A stretch of DNA of 64,000 nt from Macrothele yani (lineage: Eukaryota; Arthropoda; Arachnida; Araneae; Macrothelidae): positions 50,973,336 to 51,037,335 of the forward strand of contig CM077006.1 in the NCBI GenBank assembly GCA_039090855.1. Reading direction: 5' to 3'. How positions within the stretch are numbered: the first letter of the stretch is position 1; every line of letters starts with the position of its first letter. Made by a program: the position numbers and the translations under genes. The notes beneath the pieces were generated by a model, which was given only the letters and a program-made list of their open reading frames with translations, was not told where the DNA came from and did not search any database. This document shows positions 45,687 to 56,294 of this stretch, in pieces.

Positions 45687-46960
45687 TAGAGATGAGTTTG
45701 GGCTCAATTTTAGGAGCCCGAGTCCAAAGGTTAGAGCCCAGTCCCGGCCCGCTTTCTTTGATTACATGTGTTTGCTGAGCCCGGGCCCGGATTCTTGGAA
45801 AATTTTGCTTATGAAGGCTTGCATTTATGCATTATACACTGGCCAAAGATATGGCCCAAGCAAGGATTAGTTTAAAAATCATTATTTTAAAAAGTTTAGT
45901 TCAGTTAATCCACTTCACAATATTAATATGTTTTTAGAAATACTACGCATAAAGCCAAATGTTCTAAAATGTGGATTTGAAAATAAATAAATAATCAACA
46001 AGCCCTTCGACCGTATCAGGGGAATTGGTAATTTTGGCAAAAGCTGAAGAAAAGAAAATCGTTTAGAAACAAGAAATTCAATTCGTTATTTCATTTTGAT
46101 TTATAAATTTACTTTTTTTTGAATAAATTGCATTATAAAACGTACACCGTACAGGCAGTTGCAAGTGTTTGAAATTTTGACTCTAGAAAACTAATTTTTG
46201 CAATATAATTTACATATATGCTAATTGATAAAGGTAGTTTAGAGCGATGTAGTAGAATATAAAAAAGCATGTAGGGAAATTTTCAAAATAAAAAAAAGAA
46301 AAAAAGAACGTAAAAGCATTCCAGACCAGATTGTTCTGCATTTTGTAACATTAACTAACAAACTTTGCACTTAATAGTATAATAATCACAATATTATCAT
46401 GTATGTGCGGTTTCCAGATCAAGTTCATCATGAAAAGAAAGAGAGAGAGAGAGAATTGCATCTAATGCCTCAGCACTTCAACTTGATCTTCTTTTCTCTA
46501 AAACTCTACCTGCTGCACTAAAAACCAACGTCACCCCAAAAATCACGGGTGAGGAAATTTTTAAAAATAAATAACAATACTTCTAACTGCACAATTTTGG
46601 AAATTAATACATCATTTTAAAGACAAGATTCTTGATTTTTAATAAAATACAAAAAAATGGGAAAGTTATTTTTTCCCAGTTTTTCGATACCAGACCTTAA
46701 ACTAATCCTTGTTTGGGCCATAGCTTTGGACAATGCATAATGCAAGTCTTGCTAAGCAAAATTTGCCTTGCAATGGCAGCTAGCTTAGGAAATTGAAAAT
46801 CCTTCCACCATAGTAACAAATCCACAATGAAATTCAACCGGGCTTGGAATTACACGTGTTGAATTAATTACAGTAATGAAATTCAAGACGTGTAATTCCG
46901 GGCCCAGGTTTTTTGGTAGTTAATGAATTCTGAGCCTGCCCGGGCCCGAGCTCATCTCTA
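45687..46960. mobile_element. hAT-type MITE with foldback arms and 8-bp duplication
   Basis: It begins TAGAGATGAGTTTGGGCTC and ends GAGCTCATCTCTA, with the duplication GTTTCTTC at 45679-45686 and 46961-46968. The inverted similarity extends about 190 bp inward (for example GGCCCAAGCAAGGATTAGTT near 45853 and its complement near 46693-46720). A second internal inverted pair lies at about 46843-46912 (GGAATTACACGTGT and ACGTGTAATTCC). No transposase was found. Confidence 0.85.
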
Positions 46961-46968
46961 GTTTCTTC

Positions 46969-48806
46969 TCCTATTTGAAGCAAATAGCTCTGGATTAAAG
47001 ACTGACAGTTCCACCTATCCATAAATTCCTTGTATCATAAAATAGGTCAAATAAAAATTATTCAGAAAAAAAATATCTCCAATTTTAAACTTATTCATGA
47101 ATAGCAAATCTTGCAAGTCTACCATGTGAATAGCTTTATAAAGAGAGACTCACAGCATACTGATAATTAGGGAGCTCACAAGGTTTTGATTTTGCTTAAC
47201 ATATTCTCAGCAAGAAATATACTTACTCCATATTCCTAAAATAGCATCTCTGTTCTTCCTTTTAATGTATGCATAAGTGGCATGTAAACTTAATCATTGA
47301 TACTCTTGCACAGAAAAAGTTGATATTAGAATCATACCTGGCAGTTTTAGGAGGGAGTTTCAAGTTAGTTGAAGAACTGCACTATGTTACATCCATTGCC
47401 CAGCGCATTCTTACTAACTTGCTTTGCAGTGAAAATGTAGAGTCTTATCTTACTCAAAAACCAAATCCTTATAAATTAGGGGAATAATCATTTGTTAACA
47501 TATCCAGATATGACTTTCTGTTACAATATCCTTACCAAAAAGAAAAAAAAAGCCTTTCCTACCCTTTGGGGGCATACTATGGGCACTTAATCATTCAACA
47601 GTTCATAAAAAAACTACCTTACAGCTGCCGTTTTCATGTTCAGAGACCTGTTATGTTCTCTCCACATATGAACATTGTGTTTTTACCATTCACATAGAAT
47701 GGTAAGAGTCCTTCTGAATATAATGGTAAGATACTTAACCATTCACCTAGAATCAGAAACATCACATATACCAAATTACCCTGGCAATTCTGGTCTTATT
47801 AAATCATCACACATTGTGGTGTTATTTTGCACATTTGGATGTGAGAAACTTTTGCAGCAACTGAGAGTGATTACTTCTGCATAAGTAACTTCACAAGCTT
47901 CCTCATCCATATGCATGTCATTTTTCCTATGTAATCTGGTTGAGGTAAAGCAAGGATCATAATTATCATCACAAAGTTCTTGTGCCATATAGTGTGTGGT
48001 GATGCAGACTATAGGCTTGACATGAACAATATTACTTATGATCTCACAATGAGAACTTGTTGTTGTGAAATCTAAATTCTTAGAGCTTCCTTTTTCATTT
48101 GCATTGTATGTGTATCCTATCTTCATAAAATCAATTTTAATAAAATTTTAGAACTGTTTAATTTTGAACAGCCTACTGAGTCTGTCACTGATCTGTTTAG
48201 TTTTTCACATCCTGCTATAACTCAAATAAATGATGTATCTTATGTAAAAATAACATCCCAAAAAACATTGCATTAATGCTAACAAATTGGTAAAGTGATG
48301 ACATGTGCAAGTCATGTTGTTGATCTCCAAATTTGCTAGTTAAGATACATATTATGAGTGACTTTTTTCAGTGTCATTGCATGGCTCTGTGGAAGTATTG
48401 CTTCATCTCAGTGTTAAGTGTCAGTGTAAAACAAAGCCTTTTGTCAGTGCCTAAAAAATAAACTTCCTAGTGTTGTCAATGCAAGAAAAACCTAAAATCT
48501 CCAAAATTAATGGGATTCGTTCATACATGTCATCATGTTCAGGCACTTCCAATCTCTAAACAACTGGCCATAGGTATTCCTTGTCAGCCAATTATTTGAA
48601 TTCTCTAACACATAGAATGCAATTACTGACTTCTTAATGTTTGAAAGTTTGCTTGAAGGAGTAAAAAGAATGGCAAACATATTAATACATTTTTTTTAGA
48701 ATAAAGCACTGTTGTGTAATTGTAAACAAAATAGTCCTAAACAAATTAACAATACCATTACTAATGTAGTAGCACACACATTGTTCATTAATTTGTTTTC
48801 ATTTTA
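46969..48806 (+). other. Intron-like region with one unrecognised open frame
   Basis: An open frame at 47269-47487 reads LESYLAVLGGSFKLVEELHY and TNLLCSENVESYLTQKPNPY before a stop. It looks somewhat protein-like, but its splice context and phase do not fit the neighbouring host exons, and I recognise no family. It may be a transposon or pseudogene remnant. Nothing else was recognised. Confidence 0.3.
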
Positions 48807-48879
48807 ATAAAATGCACTTATGATAGTTACATTAGACAGATTATGGGAATTACTTAGGTATAAGGATGTTAATTCTTAG

Positions 48880-48920
48880 CGTCAAATTTTTGGATAGTAA
48901 CCCTACCCTTCATCAGAATG
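48880..48920 (-). ncRNA. Hammerhead-like motif, left arm, core mutated
   Basis: Read on the minus strand: CTGATGA, an extra A, stem II GGGTAG/CTATCC, then AAA instead of GAA, AATT, T, GACG. Stem I is also weakened (CATT versus CGTC in the right arm). Probably inactive. Confidence 0.6.
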
Positions 48921-49002
48921 AACACTACAGTAAGTGTTGCCAACCTTGGGTAAAACTCCAACCTTTAAAATCATTTAAAGTAGTTCCTCTTCTTCTAGTG
49001 TT

Positions 49003-49043
49003 CGTCCTGATGAAGGGTAGGGTTACTACCCGAAAATTTGACG
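49003..49043 (+). ncRNA. Hammerhead ribozyme-like motif, right arm
   Basis: CGTC (49003-49006) pairs with GACG (49040-49043). CTGATGA is 49007-49013, with an extra A at 49014. Stem II GGGTAG/CTACCC surrounds GGTTA. GAA is 49032-49034, self-complementary AATT 49035-49038 and T49039 the cleavage residue. The core is intact. Confidence 0.7.
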
Positions 49044-49827
49044 CTAAGAATTAACATCCTTATTCCTAAGTAATCCCCATAATCTGTCTAATGTAACTAT
49101 CGTAAAATGATCTAAGAAAGCCATGACTTCATTTATTACTAAGTTTAAAATGCCCTTGCAACTCTGGCAACTATTTCTAGTAAATACAAAATAACAAAGT
49201 TATAAATTGCATTTCAATTTTTAATGAAATTAGTTATTAAATAATTAATAGCCGCAGTTCTAGATAAATTATTCACATAATTAATGGCTAAAATGAAGCC
49301 TTTTGCTAGGAGTTTTTAAAAGCAGCTTCAAAAAATTGTGGCTAAAACAAACAAAATTGCAAGGCCTTCAAAAAATAATTAAATCTTTGTTGCTTTTGCA
49401 AATAGTTTATTTTTTCATGATTTAATGAAGATGCTAGTGATATTTACTGAAATATTTTTAGACACACAACTACTATGTGTTTGGTTTAAAGCATTCCAGT
49501 AGTGAATTTACTATTTTGTGCAAACTTGGTGAATAGAGCAACTATGGAGGTAATTTATATTTTTCAGTTTTCGGGAATGTATCAAATTAAACTAGTTCTA
49601 GCAGTTATATAACATATGCAGCATTCAGTTGAATGTTTGTTTTGGAGTGCCATTGGAAGCAGTGAATGGAAACTATCTGCCTAATGAGATATTTATTTGT
49701 GAACGAAACTAAAGTTTCAGGTTTCATTTCTTCATTCATTATCACATCATACCTGTGTACTCAAGAGTGGGTGTACAGCTTGAGGGGCACCACACATAAA
49801 TATAGAATATGACAACCATTCATCTCC

Positions 49828-50470
49828 TTAATAAGAGCAATGAGAGTGAACTTACCCTAACCAGTAGGTCCGTTCTCTCAGAAAAGCATACATTTCTTTG
49901 CACATTAACTTCCATTTTAATATCCACGGTTGGTTTTGGCCGTTGGTGCGGTGGTTTTTTTTTTTATGTTGTCTTCAACATTTTCTTTTATTTGACTCTG
50001 TAAGCAATTTATTAACCTATACTGCAGAACTGATACGTTGGTCCAAGAAACCTCTTTTATACTTTAAAAACCCTATATTTACATTGACTTAAATAACCCT
50101 AACCGGTAATCTAATAGGCTTAAAAAAAAAAAAAAAAAACTAATTACATGAACATTCAGAAACCATAAACAAACTTCCTATTTACAAACACCAAAACATC
50201 TAAACGAAACATTTAAAAGCCTAAAATTCAGTTATTCACAACGAACTTATCTCATTGCCCTCTATTTACAAACTCATCACACACACTCATTCATGCACCA
50301 CACCTCTGCCGTTCCCAACGTAGATTGCCCCGAGCAGCTTTCCACCCATCCAGGGTCATCATCTGGAGGCCAGTTGGTATCAGCCCTGCTATCACAGTGC
50401 GAGTGAGTGAGAGAAGCGATTTCTTGCGTCGGCCTCATGTCCCACGTCATATTGAACACATGGCCACCGT
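49828..50470 (-). repeat. PLE 1 terminal repeat, minus element 3' copy
   Basis: It matches 59007-59589 in inverse orientation. It includes the TATAAAAG-type box (50054-50061 on the minus strand) and the conserved GTAAGTTCACTCTCATTGCT end near 49840. Confidence 0.85.
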
Positions 50471-50494
50471 GGCTCCATCTGTTAAGAACTGTAG

Positions 50495-50895
50495 TTAATA
50501 TTTTATTTTCTTCTGGAGTATTTTTTTCCTTTTTTGTTCTATTTTTATTAGTTCTTTCTTTTTTTCATTAAGTATATTTGGGTCATTATGATTACATACA
50601 CGATCCCTATTTTTTTCGATCAGTACTGATTCTGCAATACGCAAATGTCTTTCATTATTACATGATTTAATTATTTTGATGTCTTCAAATTTTGGGTGTC
50701 TTTGATTATCTAAGCAATATTGTATCACTGCTGTTTTTGCTTCTTTTTTTTTTTGCCAATTTTTTATGTGTTATTGTAGGCGATGTTTTAATTGGGTTTT
50801 GGTACTCCCTATGTTGGATATTGGTGGGATGCCTGTTATTGGAATTTCATACACACCAGCTTTTTCCAAGATACTGCTTTTTTCCATATTATTAA
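50495..50895 (-). pseudogene. PLE 1 GIY-YIG endonuclease (minus element), broken
   Basis: From 50870 the minus strand reads GVYEIPITGIPPISNIGSTK (GVY and NIGST correspond to GIY and YIG) and QLKHRL. After a stop it continues IQYCLDNQRHPKFEDIKIIK and RHLRIAESVLIEKNRDRVC. This is the Penelope C-terminal nuclease domain. Stops within it make it non-functional here. The same domain in the plus element is split by the DNA transposon. Confidence 0.75.
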
Positions 50896-50924
50896 TTATC
50901 ATATCTTTGACCGTTAGTACTTTG

Positions 50925-52202
50925 TTACCCCATCTGAATTCCATATTTGTGGCATAACTTATTTATCTCTGTGGATATTCTTGGAAGGTAAGGTAAAGCA
51001 CCAACATATTGTAATTCCTTTTTTCTTTTTGAGGTTGTGGTATCTTGAATCTTAACTTGTACTTCATATATCCATTTATTTATTTTTTGTGGTGGGTATC
51101 CATAACTAAATGAAATTTTTTTAATGTACTTGATCTCATCATTCTGAAATTCTTCTTTAGAAGAGTGTGTAATTGCTCTTTTAATTAATGTTTTAATGCT
51201 ATTGCATTTTTGTGTATAAGAGTGTGTTGATGAATATGGAATCAGAACAGGAACATATGTTAGTTTTCTATGTACTTTATATTGCATATGGTCATTTTGT
51301 TTTATAACCTTTACATCTAGGTAAGGCAAGGAATTCTCTTCTTCATGTTCTATTGTTAATTTTATTGATGGATAAATACTGCTAAGTTGTTGTGTCAATG
51401 CCTCCAGCTCATCTGTATCCATTTTGGCCAAGATAAAGATATCATCTACATATCTACAGTATATCAGAGGAGGGTCTTGAAATTTGCTAATAATTTGTTC
51501 TATGTTATTCATGATTACTTCAGCAAACAGATTTGATAGTGGTGAGTGAGCCCATTGGTCCACCGTAATTTTGTTTGTATATTTTATCATTATATTTGAA
51601 GATATTATTTGCATATATATATGCAATAAAGTTGCTTTTAACTCCTGTAGTTGTATGTCATTCATTGATTGGTCCTGTTTCAATTTTTCAATAATGATAT
51701 CCACTGCCTCTGGTGCAGGTGTACTTGGAAACAATGACTTGACATCCATACTCGCCATTCTGTAACTTCTTATATCTTGTTTTACATTCTTCAAAATTTC
51801 TATAAATTCGTACGTATTCTTTACAGTGTATTTTGTTTTCATAAATTTTAGTGATAAGAACCTGTAAATATTCTTCTCAAGTTCAATCAGTGACGAGTTC
51901 TTTTTGGACACTATGAGTCTCATCGGTGTGCCTTCTTTATGTGTTTTAATTTTAGCAAACAATTGTGGCACTTTTGTACCTATTGGTGGTTTTGCATTTT
52001 TAATCTCATTAGGTAGGGTGCTATGGTTCCTGATATTTGCCAAGTATCTTACTTGGCTATCTGTTGGGTCTTTTTTCAACTCAGAACACTGTAATTCCTC
52101 TATTGCCAGTACTTGGTTATATTCCTCTGTATTCAGAATCCCTATCTGACCTGTCTTATCTGCCTCACAGAATTTGATGTTCCTATCTTCCTTTAATTTC
52201 AA
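50925..52202 (-). pseudogene. PLE 1 reverse transcriptase (minus element), long frame but motif lost
   Basis: A continuous 425-residue frame shows PPIGTKVPQLFAKIKTHKEG, PMRLIVSKKNSS, YRMASMDVKSLFPSTPAPEA (catalytic Asp box), IYCRYVDDIFILAKMDTDEL (YVDD at 51441-51452), NSLPYLDVKV and SFSYGYPPQKINKWI. The frame is misleading. A 2-nt gain in the ATATAT run near 51620 and a 4-nt CTCA duplication at 51543-51550 compensate. Between them the conserved NYGGPMGSPLSN motif is read out of frame as KITVDQWAHSPLSN. The enzyme is therefore inactive. Upstream coding (52203-52938) is in other frames. Confidence 0.85.
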
Positions 52203-52355
52203 TAGCTGATTTTTTTCATATTTTAAGTTTCCTTAAATAATAATTTCTATTACTTTTTTCATTATATTCTTTTAATATTATTCTAAATATTTTACCACTG
52301 AATTCCTCTTTGTCTTCATTTGGGATGTTTCTGATGATATCTTCGAAATTTGGTA

Positions 52356-52938
52356 TTAAAATTCTTCTGTTTTTGTTATTTTCTGTGAGAAAGCATATTT
52401 CTTTCCTCTCTGCAGTACTGCCCTCTGTGAATAATTTAGTTCGTGCGTTGACATATTCTGAAAAACTTCATAATTATTTTCTTTCTGCCCCTGACTTGTA
52501 TGTTGGTCCAATAATTTATGCAATTGTGAAGTAACGTTGTTTTTTAGCAGACTTTCTTTCATTTTCAACAATTTCTGAAAACTCTCTCAAAGTAGTGTCC
52601 AAAATTTCATTTTTCCATGTTCCACAGAAATTTCTGTATGTGGTATTACTGATATCTTTCCATAATCTTAAACATTTGGACTGAAGACCAAAGATTGTCC
52701 AACTTTTATTAACGATTTCTGCACTTAGTCTTTTTTTCTGGCACGTTTTTATTATAATCTCGTGTTTCTTATTCATTGGGGAATTCATTATTCTTATATA
52801 TTTTGGGGTTAGATCAAAGTCCCTGCATGCTATCAAAAATTCCACCTGTATTTCAGACTTTGTTAATTTTATTTTTAGTTTTTTATACTCTCTAAATCTA
52901 TGCAATTTGTGTTTTTGAAAGAGCTTACGGTAGCGCAT
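52356..52938 (-). pseudogene. PLE 1 N-terminal coding region (minus element)
   Basis: Two overlapping frames read YRKLFQKHKLHRFREYKKLK, LIACRDFDLTPKYIRIMNSP, WTIFGLQSKCLRLWKDISNT and then, after a frameshift near 52545, QLHKLLDQHTSQGQKENNYE. This matches the plus element's 54068-54787 frame. It is the basic, helical N-terminal region before the Penelope reverse transcriptase and has no further named domain that I can see. Confidence 0.75.
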
Positions 52939-53084
52939 TCTCTATCACGCAACGAGACCGGGCGTTCCCTGCCTTCTGCCTCCCTCACTTGGAAATTTGC
53001 ATGTCATCCTATGTAATTCCTTGTTTGACAAGTCACAGTATCAATATAACTAATCAAAAATTTACGTGCCTACAATTACTTTAA

Positions 53085-53412
53085 TAAGAGCAATGAGAGT
53101 GAACTTACCCTAACCAGTAGGTCCGTCCTCTCAGAAAAGCATACATTTCTTTGCACGTTAACTTCCATTTTAATATCCACGGTTGGTTTTGGCCATTGGT
53201 GCAGTGGTTTTTTATGTTGTCTTCAACATGTTCTTTTATTTGACTGTGTGAGCAATTTATTAACCTATACTGCAGAACTGATACGTTGGTCCAAGAAACC
53301 TCTTTTATACTTTAAAAACTCTATATTTACATTGACTTGAATAACCCTAACCGGTAATCTAATTGGCTTAAAAAAAAAAAAACCTAATTACATGAACATT
53401 CAGAAACCATAA
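53085..53412 (-). repeat. PLE 1 terminal repeat, minus element 5' copy (truncated)
   Basis: It matches 49838-50175 but stops after ATTCAGAAACCATAA at 53412, where it joins the plus element's repeat. The TATAAAAG box is at 53302-53309 on the minus strand. Confidence 0.85.
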
Positions 53413-53985
53413 GGTGGAAAGCTGCTCGGGGCAATCTACGTTGGGAACGGCAGAGGTGTTGTGCATGAATGAATGTGTGAGATGAGTTTGTAAATAGAGG
53501 GCAATGAGATAAGTTCGTTGTGAATAATTGAATTTTAGGCTTTTAAATGTTTTGTTTAGATGTTTTGGTGTTTGTAAATAGGAAGTTTGTTTATGGTTTC
53601 TGAATGTTCATGTAATTAGGGTTTTTTTTTTTTTTTAGCCAATTAGATTACCGGTTAGGGTTATTCAAGTCAATGTAAATATAGGGTTTTTAAAGTATAA
53701 AAGAGGTTTCTTGGACCAATGTATCAGTTCTGCAGTATAGGTTAATAAATTGCTCACACAGTCAAATAAAAGAACATGTTGAAGACAACATAAAAAAACC
53801 ACCGCACCAACGGCCAAAACCAACCGTGGAAATTAAAATGGAAGTAAGCGTGCAAAGAAATGTATGCTTTTCTGAGAGAACGGACCTACTGGTTAGGGTA
53901 AGTTCACTCTCATTGCTCTTATTAAAGTAATTGTAGGCATGTAAATTTTTGATTAGTTATAGTGATACTGTGACTTGTCAAACAA
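53413..53985 (+). repeat. PLE 1 terminal repeat, plus element 5' copy
   Basis: It begins GGTGGAAAGCTGCTCGGGG and matches 59007-59589. It runs through GTAAGTTCACTCTCATTGCT and ACTGTGACTTGTCAAACAAG. Confidence 0.85.
53696..53703 (+). promoter_or_regulatory. TATA-like box in the PLE 1 terminal repeat
   Basis: TATAAAAG occurs in all four terminal-repeat copies (also 59300-59307, and on the minus strand 50054-50061 and 53302-53309). It lies about 370 nt upstream of the coding start in the 5' copy. It is a plausible internal promoter; there is no expression evidence. Confidence 0.45.
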
Positions 53986-54067
53986 GGAATTACATAGGAA
54001 GACATGCAAATTTCCAAGTGAGGGAGGCAGAACGCTGGGAACGCCCGGTCTCGTTGCGTGATAGAGA

Positions 54068-54787
54068 ATGCGCTACCATGAGCTCTTTCAAAAACACGAA
54101 TTGCATAGATTGAGAGAGTATAAAAAACTAAAAATAAAATTAACAAAGTTTGAAATACAGGTGGAATTTTTGATAGCATGCAGGGACTTTGATCTAACCC
54201 CAAAATATATAAGAATAATGAACTCCCCAATGAATAAGAAAGAAGAGATTTTAATAAAAACGTGCCAGAAAAAAAGATTAAGTGCAGAAATCGTTAATAA
54301 AAGTTGGACAATCTTCGGTCTTCAGTCCAAATGTTTAAGATTATGGAAAGATATCAGTAATACCACGTACAGAAATTTCTGTGGAACATGGAAAAATGAA
54401 ATTTTGGACACTACTTTGAGAGAGTTTTCCGAGATTGTTGAAAATGAAAGAAATTCTGCAAAAAACAACGTTACTTCAAAATTGCATAAATTATTGGACC
54501 AACTTACAGGTCAGGGGCAGAAAGAAAATAATTATGAAGTTTTTCAGAATATGTCAACGCACGAACTAAATTATTCACAGAGGGCAGTACTGCAGAGAGG
54601 AAAGAAATATGCTTTCCCACAGAAGATAACAAAAACAGAAGAATTAATACCAAATTTCGAAGATATCATCAGAAACATCTCAAATGAAGACAAAGAGGAA
54701 TTCAGTGGTAAACTATTTAGAATAATATTAAAAGAATATAATGAAAAAAGTAATAGAAATTATTATTTAAGGAAACTTAAAATATGA
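54068..54787 (+). pseudogene. PLE 1 N-terminal coding region (plus element)
   Basis: The frame starts RYHELFQKHELHRLREYKKL and contains LIACRDFDLTPKYIRIMNSP, WTIFGLQSKCLRLWKDIS, HKLLDQLTGQGQKENNYEVF and EELIPNFEDIIRNISNED. It ends at a TGA in RKLKI, where one base out of frame the protein continues KYEKNQLLKLKEDRNIKF. The identical frameshift occurs in the minus element. The region is Lys/Glu-rich and probably helical. Confidence 0.8.
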
Positions 54788-54800
54788 AAAAAATCAGCTA

Positions 54801-56076
54801 TTGAAATTAAAGGAAGATAGGAACATCAAATTCTGTGAGGCAGATAAGACAGTTCAGATAGTGATTCTGAATACAGAGGAATATAACCAAGTACTGGCAA
54901 TAGAGGAATTACAGTGTTCTGAGTTGAAAAAAGACCCAACAGATAGCCAAGTAAGATACTTGGCAAATATCAGGAACCATAGCACCCTACCTAATGAGAT
55001 TAAAAATGCAAAACCACCAATAGGTACAAAAGTGCCACAATTGTTTGCTAAAATTAAAACACATAAAGAAGGCACACCGATGAGACTCATAGTGTCCAAA
55101 AAGAACTCGTCACTGATTGAACTTGAGAAGAATATTTACAGGTTCTTATCACTAAAATTTATGAAAACAAAATACACTGTAAAGAATACGTACGAATTTA
55201 TAGAAATTTTGAAGAATGTAAAACAAGATATAAGAAGTTACAGAATGGCGAGTATGGATGTCAAGTCATTGTTTCCAAGTACACCTGTACCAGAGGCAGT
55301 GGATATCATTATTGAAAAATTGAAACAGGACCAATCAATGAATGACCTACAACTACAGGAGTTAAAAGCAACTTTATTGTATATATATGCAAATAATGTC
55401 TTCAAATATAATGATAAAATATACAAACAAAATTATGGTGGACCAATGGGCTCACTCACCACTATCAAATCTGTTTGCTGAAGTAATCATGAATAACATA
55501 GAACAAATTATTAGCAAATTTCAAGACCCTCCTCTGATATACTATAGATATGTAGATGATATTTTTATCTTGGCCAAAATGGATACAGATGAGCTGGAGG
55601 CATTGACACAACAACTTAGCAGTATTTATCCATCAATAAAATTAACAATAGAACATGAAGAAGAGAATTCCTTGCCTTACCTGGATGTAAAGGTTATAAA
55701 ACAAAATGACCATATGCAATATAAAGTACATAGAAAACTAACATATGTTCCTGTTCTGATTCCATATTCATCAACACACCCTTATACACAAAAATGCAAT
55801 AGCATTAAAACATTAATTAAAAGAGCAATTACACACTCTTCTAAAGAAGAATTTCAGAATGATGAGATCAAGTACATTAAAGAAATTTCATTTAGTTATG
55901 GATACCCACCACAAAAAATAAATAAATGGATATATGAAGTACAAGTTAAGATTCAAGATACCACAACCTCAAAAAGAAAAAAGGAATTACAATATGTTGG
56001 TGCTTTACCTTACCTTCCAAGAATATCCACAGAGATAAATAAGTTATGCCACAAATATGGAATTCAGATGGGGTAA
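54801..56076 (+). pseudogene. PLE 1 reverse transcriptase (plus element), frameshifted
   Basis: The first part (54801-55481) has GTKVPQLFAKIKTHKEGTPM, YRMASMDVKSLFPSTPVPEA and KIYKQNYGGPMGSLTTIKS before a stop. The second part, in the next frame, has SPLSNLFAEVIMNNIEQI, IYYRYVDDIFILAKMDTDEL (YVDD at 55549-55560), NSLPYLDVKVIKQNDH and LPYLPRISTEINKLCHKYG. The break is the 4-nt CTCA duplication at 55451-55458, the same lesion as in the minus element. Without it the motif would be the normal GGPMGSPLSN. Nothing functional remains. Confidence 0.88.
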
Positions 56077-56294
56077 CAAAGTACTAACGGTCAAAGATAT
56101 GATAATTAATAATATGGAAAAAAGCAGTATCTTGGAAAAAGCTGGTGTGTATGAAATTCCAATAACAGGCATCCCACCAATATCCAACATAGGGAGTACC
56201 AAAACCCAATTAAAACATCGCCTACAATAACAGATAAAAAATTGGCAAAAAAAAAAGAAACAAAAACAGCACTGATACAATACTGCTTAGATAA

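Larger units (their letters stand above)
48815..49102. mobile_element. Miniature hammerhead inverted pair
   Basis: Arms of about 95-105 bp (48821-48916 and 49007-49101) are inverted copies around a spacer of about 90 bp. Each arm carries a hammerhead-like motif directed outward. TAAAATG adjoins both sides (48808-48814 and 49103-49109), a possible 7-bp target duplication. It has no coding sequence. It appears to be a heavily truncated version of the inverted Penelope-type pairs elsewhere in the window. Confidence 0.6.

Noticed and set aside
47776..48126. 116-codon minus-strand frame as a gene
   Set aside because: No recognisable motif, no splice support and composition like the surrounding intron.
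52330..52360. CTGATGA near GAAA on the plus strand as another hammerhead
   Set aside because: No stem II can form, and the stretch lies within conserved PLE 1 coding sequence on the other strand.
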